From QHYU01 sp041493955 (GTDB lineage Bacteria; Acidobacteriota; Terriglobia; Acidiferrales; UBA7541), in NCBI GenBank assembly GCA_041493955.1, contig JBGPZW010000005.1, forward strand, positions 1 to 49,355: a stretch of DNA of 49,355 nucleotides, read 5' to 3'. The notes below the pieces were generated by a model. The model was given only the letters and a program-made list of their open reading frames with translations, made no database searches and had not been told where the DNA came from. The position numbers and the translations under genes are program-made. Shown here piece by piece: positions 35,138 through 43,651 of this stretch; positions within the stretch are counted from its first letter, which is position 1, and every line of letters starts with the position of its first letter.

Positions 35138-36814
35138 ATGACGAAGCTCAGCGTGGAGAACTCGGTGGGCTACCAGCCGGTGCGCGCCCCGCGCGGCACG
35201 ACCGTCTCCTGCAAGGGCTGGCAGCAGGAAGCCGCCCTGCGCATGCTGATGAACAACCTCGATCCCGAAGTTGCTGAGCGGCCTGAGGAGTTGATCGTTT
35301 ACGGCGGCACGGGCAAAGCCGCGCGCAACTGGAAGTGTTTCCAGGCCATCGTGGAATCGCTGCGCGCCCTCGAAAACGATGAAACGCTGCTGGTGCAGTC
35401 GGGCAAGCCGGTGGGCATCTTCCGCACGCATCCCTACGCCCCGCGCGTGCTGATCGCCAACGCCAACCTGGTCGGCCACTGGAGCAACTGGAAGGACTTC
35501 GGTGAACTCGAGCGCGCCGGCCTGATGATGTACGGCCAGATGACCGCGGGAAGCTGGATCTATATCGGCACCCAGGGAATCCTGCAGGGCACTTACGAAA
35601 CCTTTGCCGCCGCCGCGCGCAAACATTTCCACGGCGACCTAGCCGGGAAACTCGTGGTCTCCGGCGGTCTGGGCGGCATGGGCGGCGCCCAACCGTTGGC
35701 GGCGACGATGAACGGTGGCGCGTTCCTCGGCATTGACGTGGATCCGGAGCGCATCAAGCGGCGGGTGAAGACCGGCTACTGCGACATCATGGTCAACGAC
35801 CTCGATGAAGCATTGCGCATTCTAAAGAACGCCGTGCGCAAGCGCGAGGCGGCCTCGGTCGGGCTGGTGGGCAACTGCGCTGACGTCATTCCGGAGCTGG
35901 CCAAGCGCGGCGTCGTGCCCGACCTGCTGACCGACCAGACCAGCGCGCACGATCCGCTGAACGGCTACGTGCCGCGCGGGATCTCGCTCGAAGCAGCTCT
36001 CGAGCTGCGCGGGCGAGACCCGGAGGAGTACCGCAAGCAGGCGATGGAATCCATCGCCCTGCACGTGCGGGGCATGTTGGATTTGCAGAAGCTCGGCGCG
36101 GTGACATTTGATTACGGCAACAACATCCGCACCTTTGCCTTCCAGCAGGGCGTGAAGGACGCTTACGATTTCCCCGGCTTCGTGCCGGCCTACATCCGGC
36201 CGCTGTTCTGCGAAGGCCGCGGGCCGTTCCGCTGGGCCGCGCTGTCCGGTGAGCCCTCAGACATTCACCGCACCGACGAGCTGGTACTGCAGCTTTTCCC
36301 GCACGACGAAATCCTGAGCCGTTGGATTCGCCTGGCTCAGAAGCGCGTGCGCTTCCAGGGCTTGCCCGCGCGCATCTGCTGGTTGGGTTACGGCGAGCGC
36401 GACAAGTTCGGCCTGGCGCTCAACGACCTGGTCGCACGCGGCGAGCTCAAAGCGCCCATCGTCATTGGCCGCGATCATTTGGATTGCGGCTCCGTGGCCT
36501 CGCCCTTCCGCGAAACCGAAAAAATGCTCGACGGCTCGGACGCCGTGGCCGACTGGGCACTGCTCAATGCCCTGCTCAATACCGCGAGCGGCGCCTCCTG
36601 GGTTTCGATCCACAACGGCGGCGGCGTAGGTATCGGCTATTCGCAGCACGCAGGACAGGTAACGGTGGCCGACGGTACCAAGGAGATGGCCGCGCGCATC
36701 GAGCGCGTGCTCACCAACGACCCGGGCATAGGCGTCGCGCGCCACGCCGACGCCGGCTACGCTGAGGCAATCGAATTCGCCCGCAAGGCTGGCGTCAAGA
36801 TCCCGATGAAGTAG
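35138..36814 (+). CDS. hutU: Urocanate hydratase
   Basis: A 558-residue NAD-dependent enzyme of the second step of histidine breakdown (urocanate to imidazolonepropionate). V-Y-G-G-T-G-K-A-A-R-N-W (54-65) opens the conserved core. G-G-L-G-G-M-G-G-A-Q-P (177-187) binds NAD, and Cys414 in R-I-C-W-L-G-Y-G-E-R is the conserved active-site cysteine, close to Cys410 of the Pseudomonas enzyme. Length is normal. The ATG at 35138 has GAGGT about nine bases upstream; in-frame starts further up lie before the predicted promoter start. hutI and ftcD follow on the same strand after a short zinc-ribbon gene on the other strand. Confidence 0.97.
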   Translation: MTKLSVENSVGYQPVRAPRGTTVSCKGWQQEAALRMLMNNLDPEVAERPEELIVYGGTGKAARNWKCFQAIVESLRALENDETLLVQSGKPVGIFRTHPYAPRVLIANANLVGHWSNWKDFGELERAGLMMYGQMTAGSWIYIGTQGILQGTYETFAAAARKHFHGDLAGKLVVSGGLGGMGGAQPLAATMNGGAFLGIDVDPERIKRRVKTGYCDIMVNDLDEALRILKNAVRKREAASVGLVGNCADVIPELAKRGVVPDLLTDQTSAHDPLNGYVPRGISLEAALELRGRDPEEYRKQAMESIALHVRGMLDLQKLGAVTFDYGNNIRTFAFQQGVKDAYDFPGFVPAYIRPLFCEGRGPFRWAALSGEPSDIHRTDELVLQLFPHDEILSRWIRLAQKRVRFQGLPARICWLGYGERDKFGLALNDLVARGELKAPIVIGRDHLDCGSVASPFRETEKMLDGSDAVADWALLNALLNTASGASWVSIHNGGGVGIGYSQHAGQVTVADGTKEMAARIERVLTNDPGIGVARHADAGYAEAIEFARKAGVKIPMK

Positions 36815-36988
36815 GGGTAGGACGGCCTTGTCTTCCCACCCGTGCGGGCCTTGGCATAGGATTGCTTTGCTGAGGAATTGGTGCCGCGTTCTCGAGAGAA
36901 AGCAGCGATAGGAGAGCAATGTCCCGCGGCTTGCGGGGCGCACCGCCAACAAGCGGGATAGCCGGCTGCACCCGCGGGCCCTGGCTGC

Positions 36989-37153
36989 CTAGCTCTTCTT
37001 CGAGGTGACGGCGTAAAAGGCCGCCCACTTTTGTTCCACTTTTGTGCTGCGGCAGTGGGGGCACTTGATCCCGCTCTTCTCGAACTCCGCTAGGGTCAGA
37101 ACGACCGCGAACTCTTTCCGGCAGGCGTTGCAGGAAAACTGATATTGAGGCAT
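36989..37153 (-). CDS. FmdB-type zinc-ribbon mini-protein
   Basis: A 54-residue protein with two C-x-x-C knuckles (Cys8/Cys11 and Cys31/Cys34), a single zinc ribbon of the FmdB/CxxC regulatory type. The start M-P-Q-Y-Q-F is typical of that family. GGGAGGAGG lies just upstream of the ATG at 37153; the frame is open further back with no ribosome site. It lies on the opposite strand between hutU and hutI. A DNA- or protein-binding role is likely; a role in hut control is only suggested by position. Confidence 0.75.
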   Translation of the reverse strand: MPQYQFSCNACRKEFAVVLTLAEFEKSGIKCPHCRSTKVEQKWAAFYAVTSKKS

Positions 37154-37265
37154 AACCTCCTCCCTCAGCAGAATGCCTGGCAAACGCAATGTTAGCGCGG
37201 GACGGGTTACGAGGCAATCCGGCGCGACTTCCGAACGCGGTGTGGCGCGGCACACCCACAACCGT

Positions 37266-37271
37266 TAGAAT
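37266..37271 (+). promoter_or_regulatory. -10 element TAGAAT next to the hutI start
   Basis: TAGAAT ends nine bases before the ATG at 37281, with no ribosome site between, the same layout as upstream of the DUF72 gene. It suggests a leaderless hutI transcript independent of hutU. The -35 is not recognisable. Confidence 0.45.
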
Positions 37272-37280
37272 CGGCGGCGA

Positions 37281-38540
37281 ATGTCACGTACTCTCCTAAT
37301 CACCGGCTGCGCGCAGTTGTTGACGCTCGGCGGCCCGGTACCGCGTCGCGGCCGCGCTCTGGCCGATCCCCGAACCATCCGCGACGGCGCCGTGCTCGTG
37401 CGCGAGGGCCGCATCGCCGCGGTTGGAAGCCGGAGGCAGGTCGAGCGGCTCGCCGAGGCGCGGCGCGCTCGCAAGCTCGACGTGGGCGGTCGCATCGTCC
37501 TGCCGGGCTTTGTGGATTCGCACACGCATCTAATATTTCCTGCCAGTCGCGCCGACGAATACGAGCAGCGCATCGCCGGCGCCACCTATGAACAGATCGG
37601 CCGCGCCGGCGGCGGCATCCTTTCCACCGTGCGCAAGCTGCGCCGCGCTTCGCCCCAGGCCCTGATGGAAAGGGCGCTCGCCGTGCTTCGATCCTTTGCG
37701 GCACATGGCACCACGACCGTTGAAGCCAAGAGCGGCTACGGTCTTGACTCCGCGAGTGAGTTGAAAATTCTGGAACTGCAGCGCGAGCTGCGGGGCACGC
37801 AACCTCTCGACATTGTCTCGACGTTTCTGGGCGCGCACGTCGTGCCGCCGGAATTTCGCCGTCATTCGGACGCCTATGTGGACTTGCTCGTGCGGCAGAT
37901 GATCCCAGCGGTGGCCTTCGAGGGCCTGGCGCAATTCTGCGATGTCTATTGCGACCGCGGCGCCTTCAGCGTCGCCCAGGCGCGGCGCATCCTGACCGCG
38001 GGGCGGGCCTGCGGCCTCGAACCGCGCCTGCACGCCGAGCAACTCGCGCGCACCGGCGGCGCGCGGCTCGCGGTGGAACTCGAGGCCGCGAGCGCCGACC
38101 ATCTTGAAAAAATCAATCGTAGTGACATCCGCGCGCTCGCCGCATCGGACGTTGTCGCCACGCTGCTGCCGGGCTGCTGCTTCCATTTCGGCTTCGCACA
38201 CTACGCGCCGGCGCGGGCGCTGATCGACGCGGGCGCCGTCGTCGCGCTGGCCACCGATTTCAATCCCGGCACCAGCCCCACGCTCAGTATGCCGATGATC
38301 CTCTCGCTCGCCTGCACGCAGATGCGCATGACGCCGGCCGAGGCGGTGGCCGCCGCCACGATCAACGCCGCATATTCGCTGCGGCGCGCAGACCGCTTTG
38401 GCTCGATCGAAGTTGGCAAATACGCAGACCTGGCGGTGTTCGATCTGGCCGACTACCGCGAAATCCCGTATTATTTCGGGGTCAACCATTGCTGGCTGAC
38501 GTTCAAGCGGGGGGAAGTCATCTTTTCGCGCGAAGGTTGA
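37281..38540 (+). CDS. hutI: Imidazolonepropionase
   Basis: A 419-residue amidohydrolase of histidine breakdown (imidazolonepropionate to formiminoglutamate). The metal pair His81/His83 is in V-D-S-H-T-H-L-I-F. Y-G-L-D near 154, L-H-A-E-Q near 252, A-D-H near 276 and A-T-D-F-N-P-G near 329 complete the site. Length and ending (V-N-H-C-W-L-T-F-K-R-G) are normal. It is followed after 98 bases by ftcD, with a dispersed repeat in the gap. Confidence 0.97.
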   Translation: MSRTLLITGCAQLLTLGGPVPRRGRALADPRTIRDGAVLVREGRIAAVGSRRQVERLAEARRARKLDVGGRIVLPGFVDSHTHLIFPASRADEYEQRIAGATYEQIGRAGGGILSTVRKLRRASPQALMERALAVLRSFAAHGTTTVEAKSGYGLDSASELKILELQRELRGTQPLDIVSTFLGAHVVPPEFRRHSDAYVDLLVRQMIPAVAFEGLAQFCDVYCDRGAFSVAQARRILTAGRACGLEPRLHAEQLARTGGARLAVELEAASADHLEKINRSDIRALAASDVVATLLPGCCFHFGFAHYAPARALIDAGAVVALATDFNPGTSPTLSMPMILSLACTQMRMTPAEAVAAATINAAYSLRRADRFGSIEVGKYADLAVFDLADYREIPYYFGVNHCWLTFKRGEVIFSREG

Positions 38541-38568
38541 ACTGAGCTTTTTGTGTCGCTGTCATTCC

Positions 38569-38610
38569 GGGCGCAGCGAGGCAACCCTCTGAGACCTCCC
38601 TGCCCTTCTC
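38569..38610. repeat. Dispersed REP-like element (CGAGCGCAGCGAGG type)
   Basis: The segment GTCATTCCGGGCGCAGCGAG followed by a CTCTGAGACCT-type end is a variant of the widespread intergenic sequence GTCATTCCGAGCGCAGCGAGG. A second copy is at 46683-46712. It fills the hutI-ftcD gap. Confidence 0.55.
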
Positions 38611-38638
38611 GGGGTGACCACGTCGCACCGTTACAGCC

Positions 38639-40171
38639 ATGAAACGCCTGATCGAATGCGTGCCGAATTTTTCCGAAGGGCGCGACGCCGCGAAAGTGGA
38701 CGCGCTGGTCGCGGCGATGAGCGCGGTCCAGGGTGTCTATGTGCTTGACCGCGAATCGGACGCTGACCACAACCGCTCGGTCATCACCCTGGCCGGCGAG
38801 CCGGAAGCGGTCGCTGAGGCGGCGCTGCTTGGCGTGGGTAAGGCCGCCGAGTTGATTGACCTCACGCGCCATACCGGCGCTCACCCGCGCCTGGGCGCCA
38901 CCGACGTCGTCCCGTTCATCCCCATCGAAGGCGTCACCATCGAAGATTGCGTTGCGCTGGCCAAGAAAGTCGGCCGCGAAATCTGGGAGCGCTACCGCAT
39001 CCCCGTCTATTTCTACGAAGCCGCGGCCGAGCGACCCGAGCGCATCAACCTCGAAAACATCCGCAAGGGCCAGTTCGAGGGCGTGCGCGAAGAAGTCTTG
39101 AAAAATCCCGACCGCGCGCCCGACGTGGGCGAGCCGCGCCTGCATCCCACTGCCGGCGCCACAGTGGTGGGGGCGCGGAAATTCCTGATCGCCTACAACA
39201 TCAATTTGAATACGCCCGATGTCAGCATCGCCAGCAAGATCGCCAAAGCCATCCGCTTCTCGAGCGGCGGGCTGCGCTACGCCAAGGGCATGGGCGTGGA
39301 CCTGAAGGCCCGCGGCCTGGCTCAGGTGTCCATCAACCTGACCGATTTCGAGCAAACACCCATCCATCGCGTCTTCGAGATGGTCAGGCGAGAAGCCGAG
39401 CGCTATGGCTGCCAGATCGTCGGAAGCGAAATCGTCGGGCTGGTGCCGAAGAAGGCGATCGAAATGACCGCCGATTTCTACTTGCAACTGGAGAATTTCT
39501 CTCCCGCACAGGTTCTGGAGAACCGTCTGGCCGCGGCGCTTTCGGGCGTGCCGCTCGAAGCCCCCGGAAAACTCGCCGCTCTGGCGCGGCCGTTCCTGCA
39601 TGCGGTGGCCGAACCTTCCGCGACGCCGGGCGGCGGCTCCGTGGCCGCGCTGGCCGCAGCGTTGGCGGCGAGCCTCGGGCAGATGGTCGCCGGCCTCTCG
39701 CGCAAGAAGAAATCCCAGGCCGCGCACGTCGCGGAGCTGAGCGCGGCAGTGGCCGAGCTGCATACCGCGGCAGAGAAGCTGGCTGAAGCGATCGACCGCG
39801 ATGCCGCCTCGTACGAGGCGGTGATGGCTGCCTTCAAGCTGCCCAAGGAATCTGCCGAGGAAGCGCAGTGCCGCGACGCCGCCATCCAGCGCGCCACGCG
39901 TGGCGCCGCCGAGGTGCCCCTGCAAGTGGCAGAAGCCGCCGTAGAACTTTATGAACGCCTGGGGCAACTCGAATCGATCTCCGCGGCTTCTATGCTCTCG
40001 GACCTGTGCGTGGGGCGGCTGATGGCCGCCGCGGGCGCACGCGGGGCACTCGAAAACGTGGCCATCAATCTGGAATCGATCACCGACAGCTCTTATGTAG
40101 CCGCGATGCAGAAACGAGCAGCTGCGCTTGAAGCGCGGCTGGCCGCCAGCCCGGTGACCGCCGGGCATTAA
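38639..40171 (+). CDS. ftcD: Bifunctional glutamate formimidoyltransferase / formimidoyl-THF cyclodeaminase
   Basis: A 510-residue fusion like animal FTCD. The first part (about 1-325) moves the formimidoyl group from formiminoglutamate to tetrahydrofolate: E-C-V-P-N-F-S-E-G-R (6-15), H-T-G-A-H-P-R-L-G (78-86) and P-F-I-P are family motifs. The second part (about 328-505) closes the ring and releases ammonia to give 5,10-methenyl-THF; its start A-T-P-G-G-G-S-V-A-A-L is plain. With hutU and hutI this completes the route from urocanate to glutamate plus a folate-bound carbon. hutH is absent here, so histidine ammonia-lyase must be encoded elsewhere if the route starts from histidine. Confidence 0.96.
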   Translation: MKRLIECVPNFSEGRDAAKVDALVAAMSAVQGVYVLDRESDADHNRSVITLAGEPEAVAEAALLGVGKAAELIDLTRHTGAHPRLGATDVVPFIPIEGVTIEDCVALAKKVGREIWERYRIPVYFYEAAAERPERINLENIRKGQFEGVREEVLKNPDRAPDVGEPRLHPTAGATVVGARKFLIAYNINLNTPDVSIASKIAKAIRFSSGGLRYAKGMGVDLKARGLAQVSINLTDFEQTPIHRVFEMVRREAERYGCQIVGSEIVGLVPKKAIEMTADFYLQLENFSPAQVLENRLAAALSGVPLEAPGKLAALARPFLHAVAEPSATPGGGSVAALAAALAASLGQMVAGLSRKKKSQAAHVAELSAAVAELHTAAEKLAEAIDRDAASYEAVMAAFKLPKESAEEAQCRDAAIQRATRGAAEVPLQVAEAAVELYERLGQLESISAASMLSDLCVGRLMAAAGARGALENVAINLESITDSSYVAAMQKRAAALEARLAASPVTAGH

Positions 40172-40240
40172 CGATTGAGGCGAGCCTCGCAGCCGCCGGG
40201 GACAACCCGGATGGTGATGGTTCGCCTGAAGAGGTGACCT

Positions 40241-41251
40241 GTGAACTTCAGAAAGCTTCTCTGCGGGGTAATCCTAGTGGCAGCATTGCTCGCGCTGCCG
40301 GCGGCCGGCCGCGCCGGCACGCTGGGCACGGACATCATCGGCATGTTCCCCAAGGAAGTCGGTGAATTCGCCTATGCCGACTTGAAGAAAGCGCGGCAGT
40401 TCAAGTGGTTTCCCCAGCTTCAGGAGCAGATGCTGCCCTCGCGCTTCCGCCAGTTTGAGCAATTTCTGGCCTCGGCCGGCGTGGACCCCAATACGCAGGT
40501 CGAGGAGCTGGCCTGGGCGCTGATCCCGGCCCGGGTGTCGAAGGCGGGAGAAGGTGCAAATGCGGGCGTGCCCACCAGCGAGCAGATCGTGGGCGTCGCG
40601 CTGGGACAATTCCAGCCCGCTTCCGCCGAAGCGTTCTTCAAAACGCAGAAGCTGCCCACCGCCAAGGTGCGCGGGTACACCCTGTTCGCTTTCGGCAGCG
40701 GCTCCGGGCCCAACGACCTCTTCTTCCTGTTCATTGATTCCAACACCGCCGCCTTTGGCCACCGCGAGATGCTCGAGAAGCTCATTGAAGTGCGCTTCGG
40801 CGCCGAGGAAGGCCTGCTGCGGAATGAAAAGTTTTTTCCCTTGATCAACGAAACCAACGGCCGCGGCGTAGTCTGGCTGGTGCTCAACCCGGCATACACC
40901 CGGCTGGCCATGCAGCAACTCATTCCGGAGACCGCGCAGTTCCCGCAAGCCGGGCAGCTCGTGGACAAGCTTCAGGCGCTGATGATCAACATCGATGCCA
41001 GCAGCGGGCTCGACGCCCGCTTCCAGGCGGTCTGCAGCTCTCCTGACGACGCCAACACCTTTGCTGCCATGCTGCAGGCCGGCATCATGTACCGCCGCTA
41101 CCAGGAAAGTCAGAGCAATCCGGACCTGGCCCGGCTGCTCGATGAAACTCGCATCACCCCGCGTGGCGATCGCCTGGAGTTGCGCATCGCGCTGAGCGAT
41201 GACCAGATGCTTTCGCTGATTCGCCGCAATACCTTCGTGGTGAAAATGTAG
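40241..41251 (+). CDS. Secreted protein of unknown function
   Basis: A 336-residue protein starting at GTG, with GAAGAGGTGA just upstream. Signal peptide about 1-25 (cleavage after G-R-A-G or nearby). The mature part is helical and beta-mixed without Cys pairs. It starts M-F-P-K-E-V-G-E-F-A-Y-A-D-L (about 35-48) and ends D-D-Q-M-L-S-L-I. The pattern of a signal peptide followed by a protein that scores its own substrate-like F-A-Y-A-D is common among acidobacterial hypotheticals, but I know no function. It follows ftcD by 69 bases on the same strand and could be read from the same transcript. Confidence 0.7.
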   Translation: MNFRKLLCGVILVAALLALPAAGRAGTLGTDIIGMFPKEVGEFAYADLKKARQFKWFPQLQEQMLPSRFRQFEQFLASAGVDPNTQVEELAWALIPARVSKAGEGANAGVPTSEQIVGVALGQFQPASAEAFFKTQKLPTAKVRGYTLFAFGSGSGPNDLFFLFIDSNTAAFGHREMLEKLIEVRFGAEEGLLRNEKFFPLINETNGRGVVWLVLNPAYTRLAMQQLIPETAQFPQAGQLVDKLQALMINIDASSGLDARFQAVCSSPDDANTFAAMLQAGIMYRRYQESQSNPDLARLLDETRITPRGDRLELRIALSDDQMLSLIRRNTFVVKM

Positions 41252-41372
41252 CGGCGCGTGCTTCCCCTCCGGCGGGGAGCATCGCAAGCCCCGGCTTCGT
41301 CGGGGTAAACTCCGCGAGGGATCTTTCCGCAGCATTCGTGGCTGTTCGCGGCTGCTGGCCGGCAGCCCTCGA
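41252..41372. terminator. Hairpin-rich spacer between convergent genes
   Basis: Holds CCCCG, seven-base loop, CGGGG (41289-41305) and GGCTGC, six-base loop, GCAGCC (41350-41367). Both genes end here (41251 on plus, 41373 on minus), so this is the natural place for a two-way transcription stop. No long T-run is seen. Confidence 0.4.
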
Positions 41373-41792
41373 CTAACTCTTAGGTTTTCCACCGACGTAC
41401 TTGACCAGTCGCATGCGGGATGTGTTGCCCTCGGTGTCGTAGAGCACCCGGTCCACCCGCGCGAGAAGCGCCAGCCCGCTCAGCCGGCCCGGTGTGGCCT
41501 CCTCCGTACCGGGAAAGGCAAAAGTCTCCAGCCCCGCCGTGGGAATCGCCTGGCCGTGGTGCTCTAGGTTCACTTCGATGCGATCGGAGAAACCCTCGAC
41601 CAGAACGTCGAGTGTGTCATCCGGGGAGGTTAGTAAGGGGAAGGTTACACGGCAGGTCTTCTCGGCGGCGGCGATCAGGTCCGCCCGCGCGTGCGCGTCA
41701 AACCCGATCCGGTCAGCGAAGTAGCCCACCGCGCCGCCGACCCCCGCGACCAGACGCGGATCGCGGGGCAGCTTGAGCAGGACACGGTACAT
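41373..41792 (-). CDS. Degenerate RsbW-like (HATPase-fold) protein
   Basis: A 139-residue protein with the layout of anti-sigma-factor kinases of the RsbW/SpoIIAB type: L-P-R-D-P-R-L-V-A-G-V near the start, a long helix, R-I-E-V-N-L-E-H-H-G near 72 and G-L-A-L-L-A-R-V-D-R-V near 107. The usual N-box (E-x-x-N-A) reads E-K-T-C-R-V, and the D-x-G-x-G box reads H-H-G-Q-A, so ATP binding or kinase activity is doubtful. It probably still binds a partner. The start may be ATG 41792, one base after the stop of the Cys-rich gene, or ATG 41810 inside it. The two genes form an operon. Confidence 0.7.
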   Translation of the reverse strand: MYRVLLKLPRDPRLVAGVGGAVGYFADRIGFDAHARADLIAAAEKTCRVTFPLLTSPDDTLDVLVEGFSDRIEVNLEHHGQAIPTAGLETFAFPGTEEATPGRLSGLALLARVDRVLYDTEGNTSRMRLVKYVGGKPKS

Positions 41793-41793
41793 C

Positions 41794-41973
41794 TCACCGA
41801 CCAAGGCCATCCACCACGCGGATGTCGCAAGCCTCGCGGCAATCCGGGCAGTAGTACTGCCCGTCCACACACATGCGGATGTTGTACTGCCCCTTGCAGA
41901 GCCAGCAAAAGCGGTCGCACTTGCAGTCGGTTTCTGGTTTCTCGCAGAGCGCGCACAGGACCGGTTCGGTCAT
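41794..41973 (-). CDS. Cys-rich mini-protein (ten cysteines in 59 residues)
   Basis: A 59-residue protein with cysteines at 7, 10, 17, 19, 23, 26, 35, 42, 45 and 49, arranged as several C-x-x-C and C-x-C knuckles; it probably binds two or more zinc ions or an Fe-S cluster. GAGAGG lies a few bases before the ATG at 41973. Its stop lies one base before the start of the RsbW-like gene, so they are translated together. No DNA-binding helix is evident. I know no family name. It may sense metal or redox state and signal through the neighbour, which is inference. Confidence 0.7.
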   Translation of the reverse strand: MTEPVLCALCEKPETDCKCDRFCWLCKGQYNIRMCVDGQYYCPDCREACDIRVVDGLGR

Positions 41974-42063
41974 TGTCGCCTCTCGCCTGACTATATGCGA
42001 CGCCTCCGGCCACGACAAGACGCAAGTTGCCCGGATGCCTCAGTCCCGATACGCTGGACTTTC

Positions 42064-42092
42064 TTGACACCCCGCAGCACGCATGCTAACTT
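42064..42092 (+). promoter_or_regulatory. Promoter of the glycine cleavage operon
   Basis: TTGACA (42064-42069), 17 bases, TAACTT (42087-42092). The predicted start point near 42099 lies downstream of the first possible ATG (42083) and before the GTG at 42125, which supports the GTG as the gcvT start. No glycine riboswitch is seen in the 150 bases before gcvT. Confidence 0.5.
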
Positions 42093-42124
42093 CCCCGTCC
42101 GCCGCGAGTCTTCGAGAACTGTCT

Positions 42125-43231
42125 GTGACATCTCCGACGACCGAACTCCGGAAAACCGCCCTGAACCAAGCCCATCGCCGCCTGGGGGCTAAGATGGTCA
42201 GCTTCGGCGGCTGGGACATGCCCGTCGAGTATTCCGGCATCATCCAGGAACACCTGGCCACGCGGACCGCCGTCGGGTTGTTCGACGTGAGTCACATGGG
42301 CGAGATTGAGATCCGCGGGGCGCGCGCGCTCGAGCTGGTCCAAAAGGTCACCTGCAACAACGCCGCAAGGCTTGTCATCGGCCAGGCGCAGTACTCCGGC
42401 CTGATGACCCCGCAGGGCACTTTCGTCGACGATCTGCTGGTGCACAAGATCTCCGACACGCACTACTTCCTCTGCGTCAACGCCAGCAATCAGGACAAGG
42501 ATTTCGAGCACATCCGCAGCCACAACACGTTTGGCGTCGAAGTGGAAAACGCTGGCCCGCGCTATACCCAACTGGCCATCCAGGGACCCAAAGCCGTCGG
42601 CATCCTGCAGCGGTTCACTCCGGTGCCGCTCGACCCAATTCGCTATTACCACTTCACTTTCGGCAAAGTGAACGCCGTGGACTGCCTGATCGCACGCACG
42701 GGCTATACCGGCGAGGATGGCTTCGAGATTTATTTTGCGCCCCAGCACTCGGAGAAGATGTGGAACGACCTGCTCGAGGCGGGCAAGCCCGTGGGCATGG
42801 TGCCGTGCGGGTTGGGTGCGCGTAACACCCTGCGCCTGGAAGCCAGCATGTGCCTCTACGGTCACGAACTCGACGAGACCACGACGGCCTGGGAAGCTAA
42901 CCTTGCCTGGATCTGCAAGCTCGACAAGGGCGACTTCCTCGGTCGCGATGTCCTCGTGCGCCAGAAGGAAAAAGGTGTCGATCGCATCCTGGTCGGTTTC
43001 GAGATGCGGGATCGGCTCATCGCGCGCGACGCCTGCCCCGTGTTTGCCGGTGGCGCCGAGGTGGGGCGCGTCACCAGTGGCTCGCCCGCGCCATTTCTGA
43101 AGAAAAACATCGGCATAGCCTACGTGCCGCCATCTTTGGGTGCCGTGGCCACTGCGATCGAGATCGGCATCCGCGCCAATCGGGCGCCGGCGCAGATCGT
43201 CCAGTTACCGTTTTATAAGCGGCCGAAGTAG
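42125..43231 (+). CDS. gcvT: Aminomethyltransferase (glycine cleavage T protein)
   Basis: A 368-residue folate enzyme that frees ammonia from the aminomethyl-lipoyl arm of GcvH and gives 5,10-methylene-THF. F-G-G-W-D-M-P-V-E-Y (27-36), F-D-V-S-H-M-G near 56 and R-T-G-Y-T-G-E-D-G-F-E near 200 are the family motifs. The GTG start is chosen from the promoter position; ATG 42083 would add 14 residues without conservation or a ribosome site. It is the first gene of gcvT-gcvH-gcvPA-gcvPB. lpdA is not in the window. Confidence 0.95.
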   Translation: MTSPTTELRKTALNQAHRRLGAKMVSFGGWDMPVEYSGIIQEHLATRTAVGLFDVSHMGEIEIRGARALELVQKVTCNNAARLVIGQAQYSGLMTPQGTFVDDLLVHKISDTHYFLCVNASNQDKDFEHIRSHNTFGVEVENAGPRYTQLAIQGPKAVGILQRFTPVPLDPIRYYHFTFGKVNAVDCLIARTGYTGEDGFEIYFAPQHSEKMWNDLLEAGKPVGMVPCGLGARNTLRLEASMCLYGHELDETTTAWEANLAWICKLDKGDFLGRDVLVRQKEKGVDRILVGFEMRDRLIARDACPVFAGGAEVGRVTSGSPAPFLKKNIGIAYVPPSLGAVATAIEIGIRANRAPAQIVQLPFYKRPK

Positions 43232-43252
43232 CTAAGCCACCGAGGAGCAGCG

Positions 43253-43651
43253 ATGTATCCCAGCGACTACCGCTACACCAAAGAGCACGAATGGATCCGC
43301 GTGGAGGGCAGCACGGGCCGAGTGGGCATCACCGACTATGCCCAGCACGAGCTGGGCGACGTGGTGTTTGTGGAGCTGCCCAAGGTGGGTGCCCGGTTGG
43401 AAGCCGGGAAGGTCTTGGGCACGGTGGAATCGGTGAAAGCCGTCAGTGAGATCTATTCGCCGGCCTCCGGCGAAGTGACCGAGGTCAACGCCGCGCTGGC
43501 CAGCGCCCCTGAGCTGATCAACCAGGACCCGCACGGCGCGGCCTGGCTGATCCGGTTGAAGCTGGCGAACTCCGCAGAACTGGTGAGCCTGATGGACGCG
43601 GCCGCCTATGAGGCCTACCTCGCTGCAAAGCAGAAGGAAGCCTCGGCCTGA
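43253..43651 (+). CDS. gcvH: Glycine cleavage H protein
   Basis: A 132-residue lipoyl carrier. The lipoyl lysine is Lys62 in E-S-V-K-A-V-S-E. Y-T-K-E-H-E-W (8-14) and G-I-T-D-Y-A-Q (25-31) are standard. Length fits. Twenty-one bases follow gcvT, with GAGGAGC as ribosome site. Its stop overlaps the gcvPA start (TGATG). Confidence 0.97.
   Translation: MYPSDYRYTKEHEWIRVEGSTGRVGITDYAQHELGDVVFVELPKVGARLEAGKVLGTVESVKAVSEIYSPASGEVTEVNAALASAPELINQDPHGAAWLIRLKLANSAELVSLMDAAAYEAYLAAKQKEASA

Noticed and set aside
35030..35632. Long N-terminal extension of the acyl-CoA synthetase frame
   Set aside because: It is antisense to the conserved start of hutU, has no ANL-family similarity and lies upstream of the predicted promoter.
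38471..40168. 565-codon minus-strand frame across ftcD
   Set aside because: Antisense to conserved FTCD motifs; no family similarity.
42000..42125. Glycine riboswitch before gcvT
   Set aside because: The conserved aptamer core was not found, and the promoter leaves only about 25 bases of leader.
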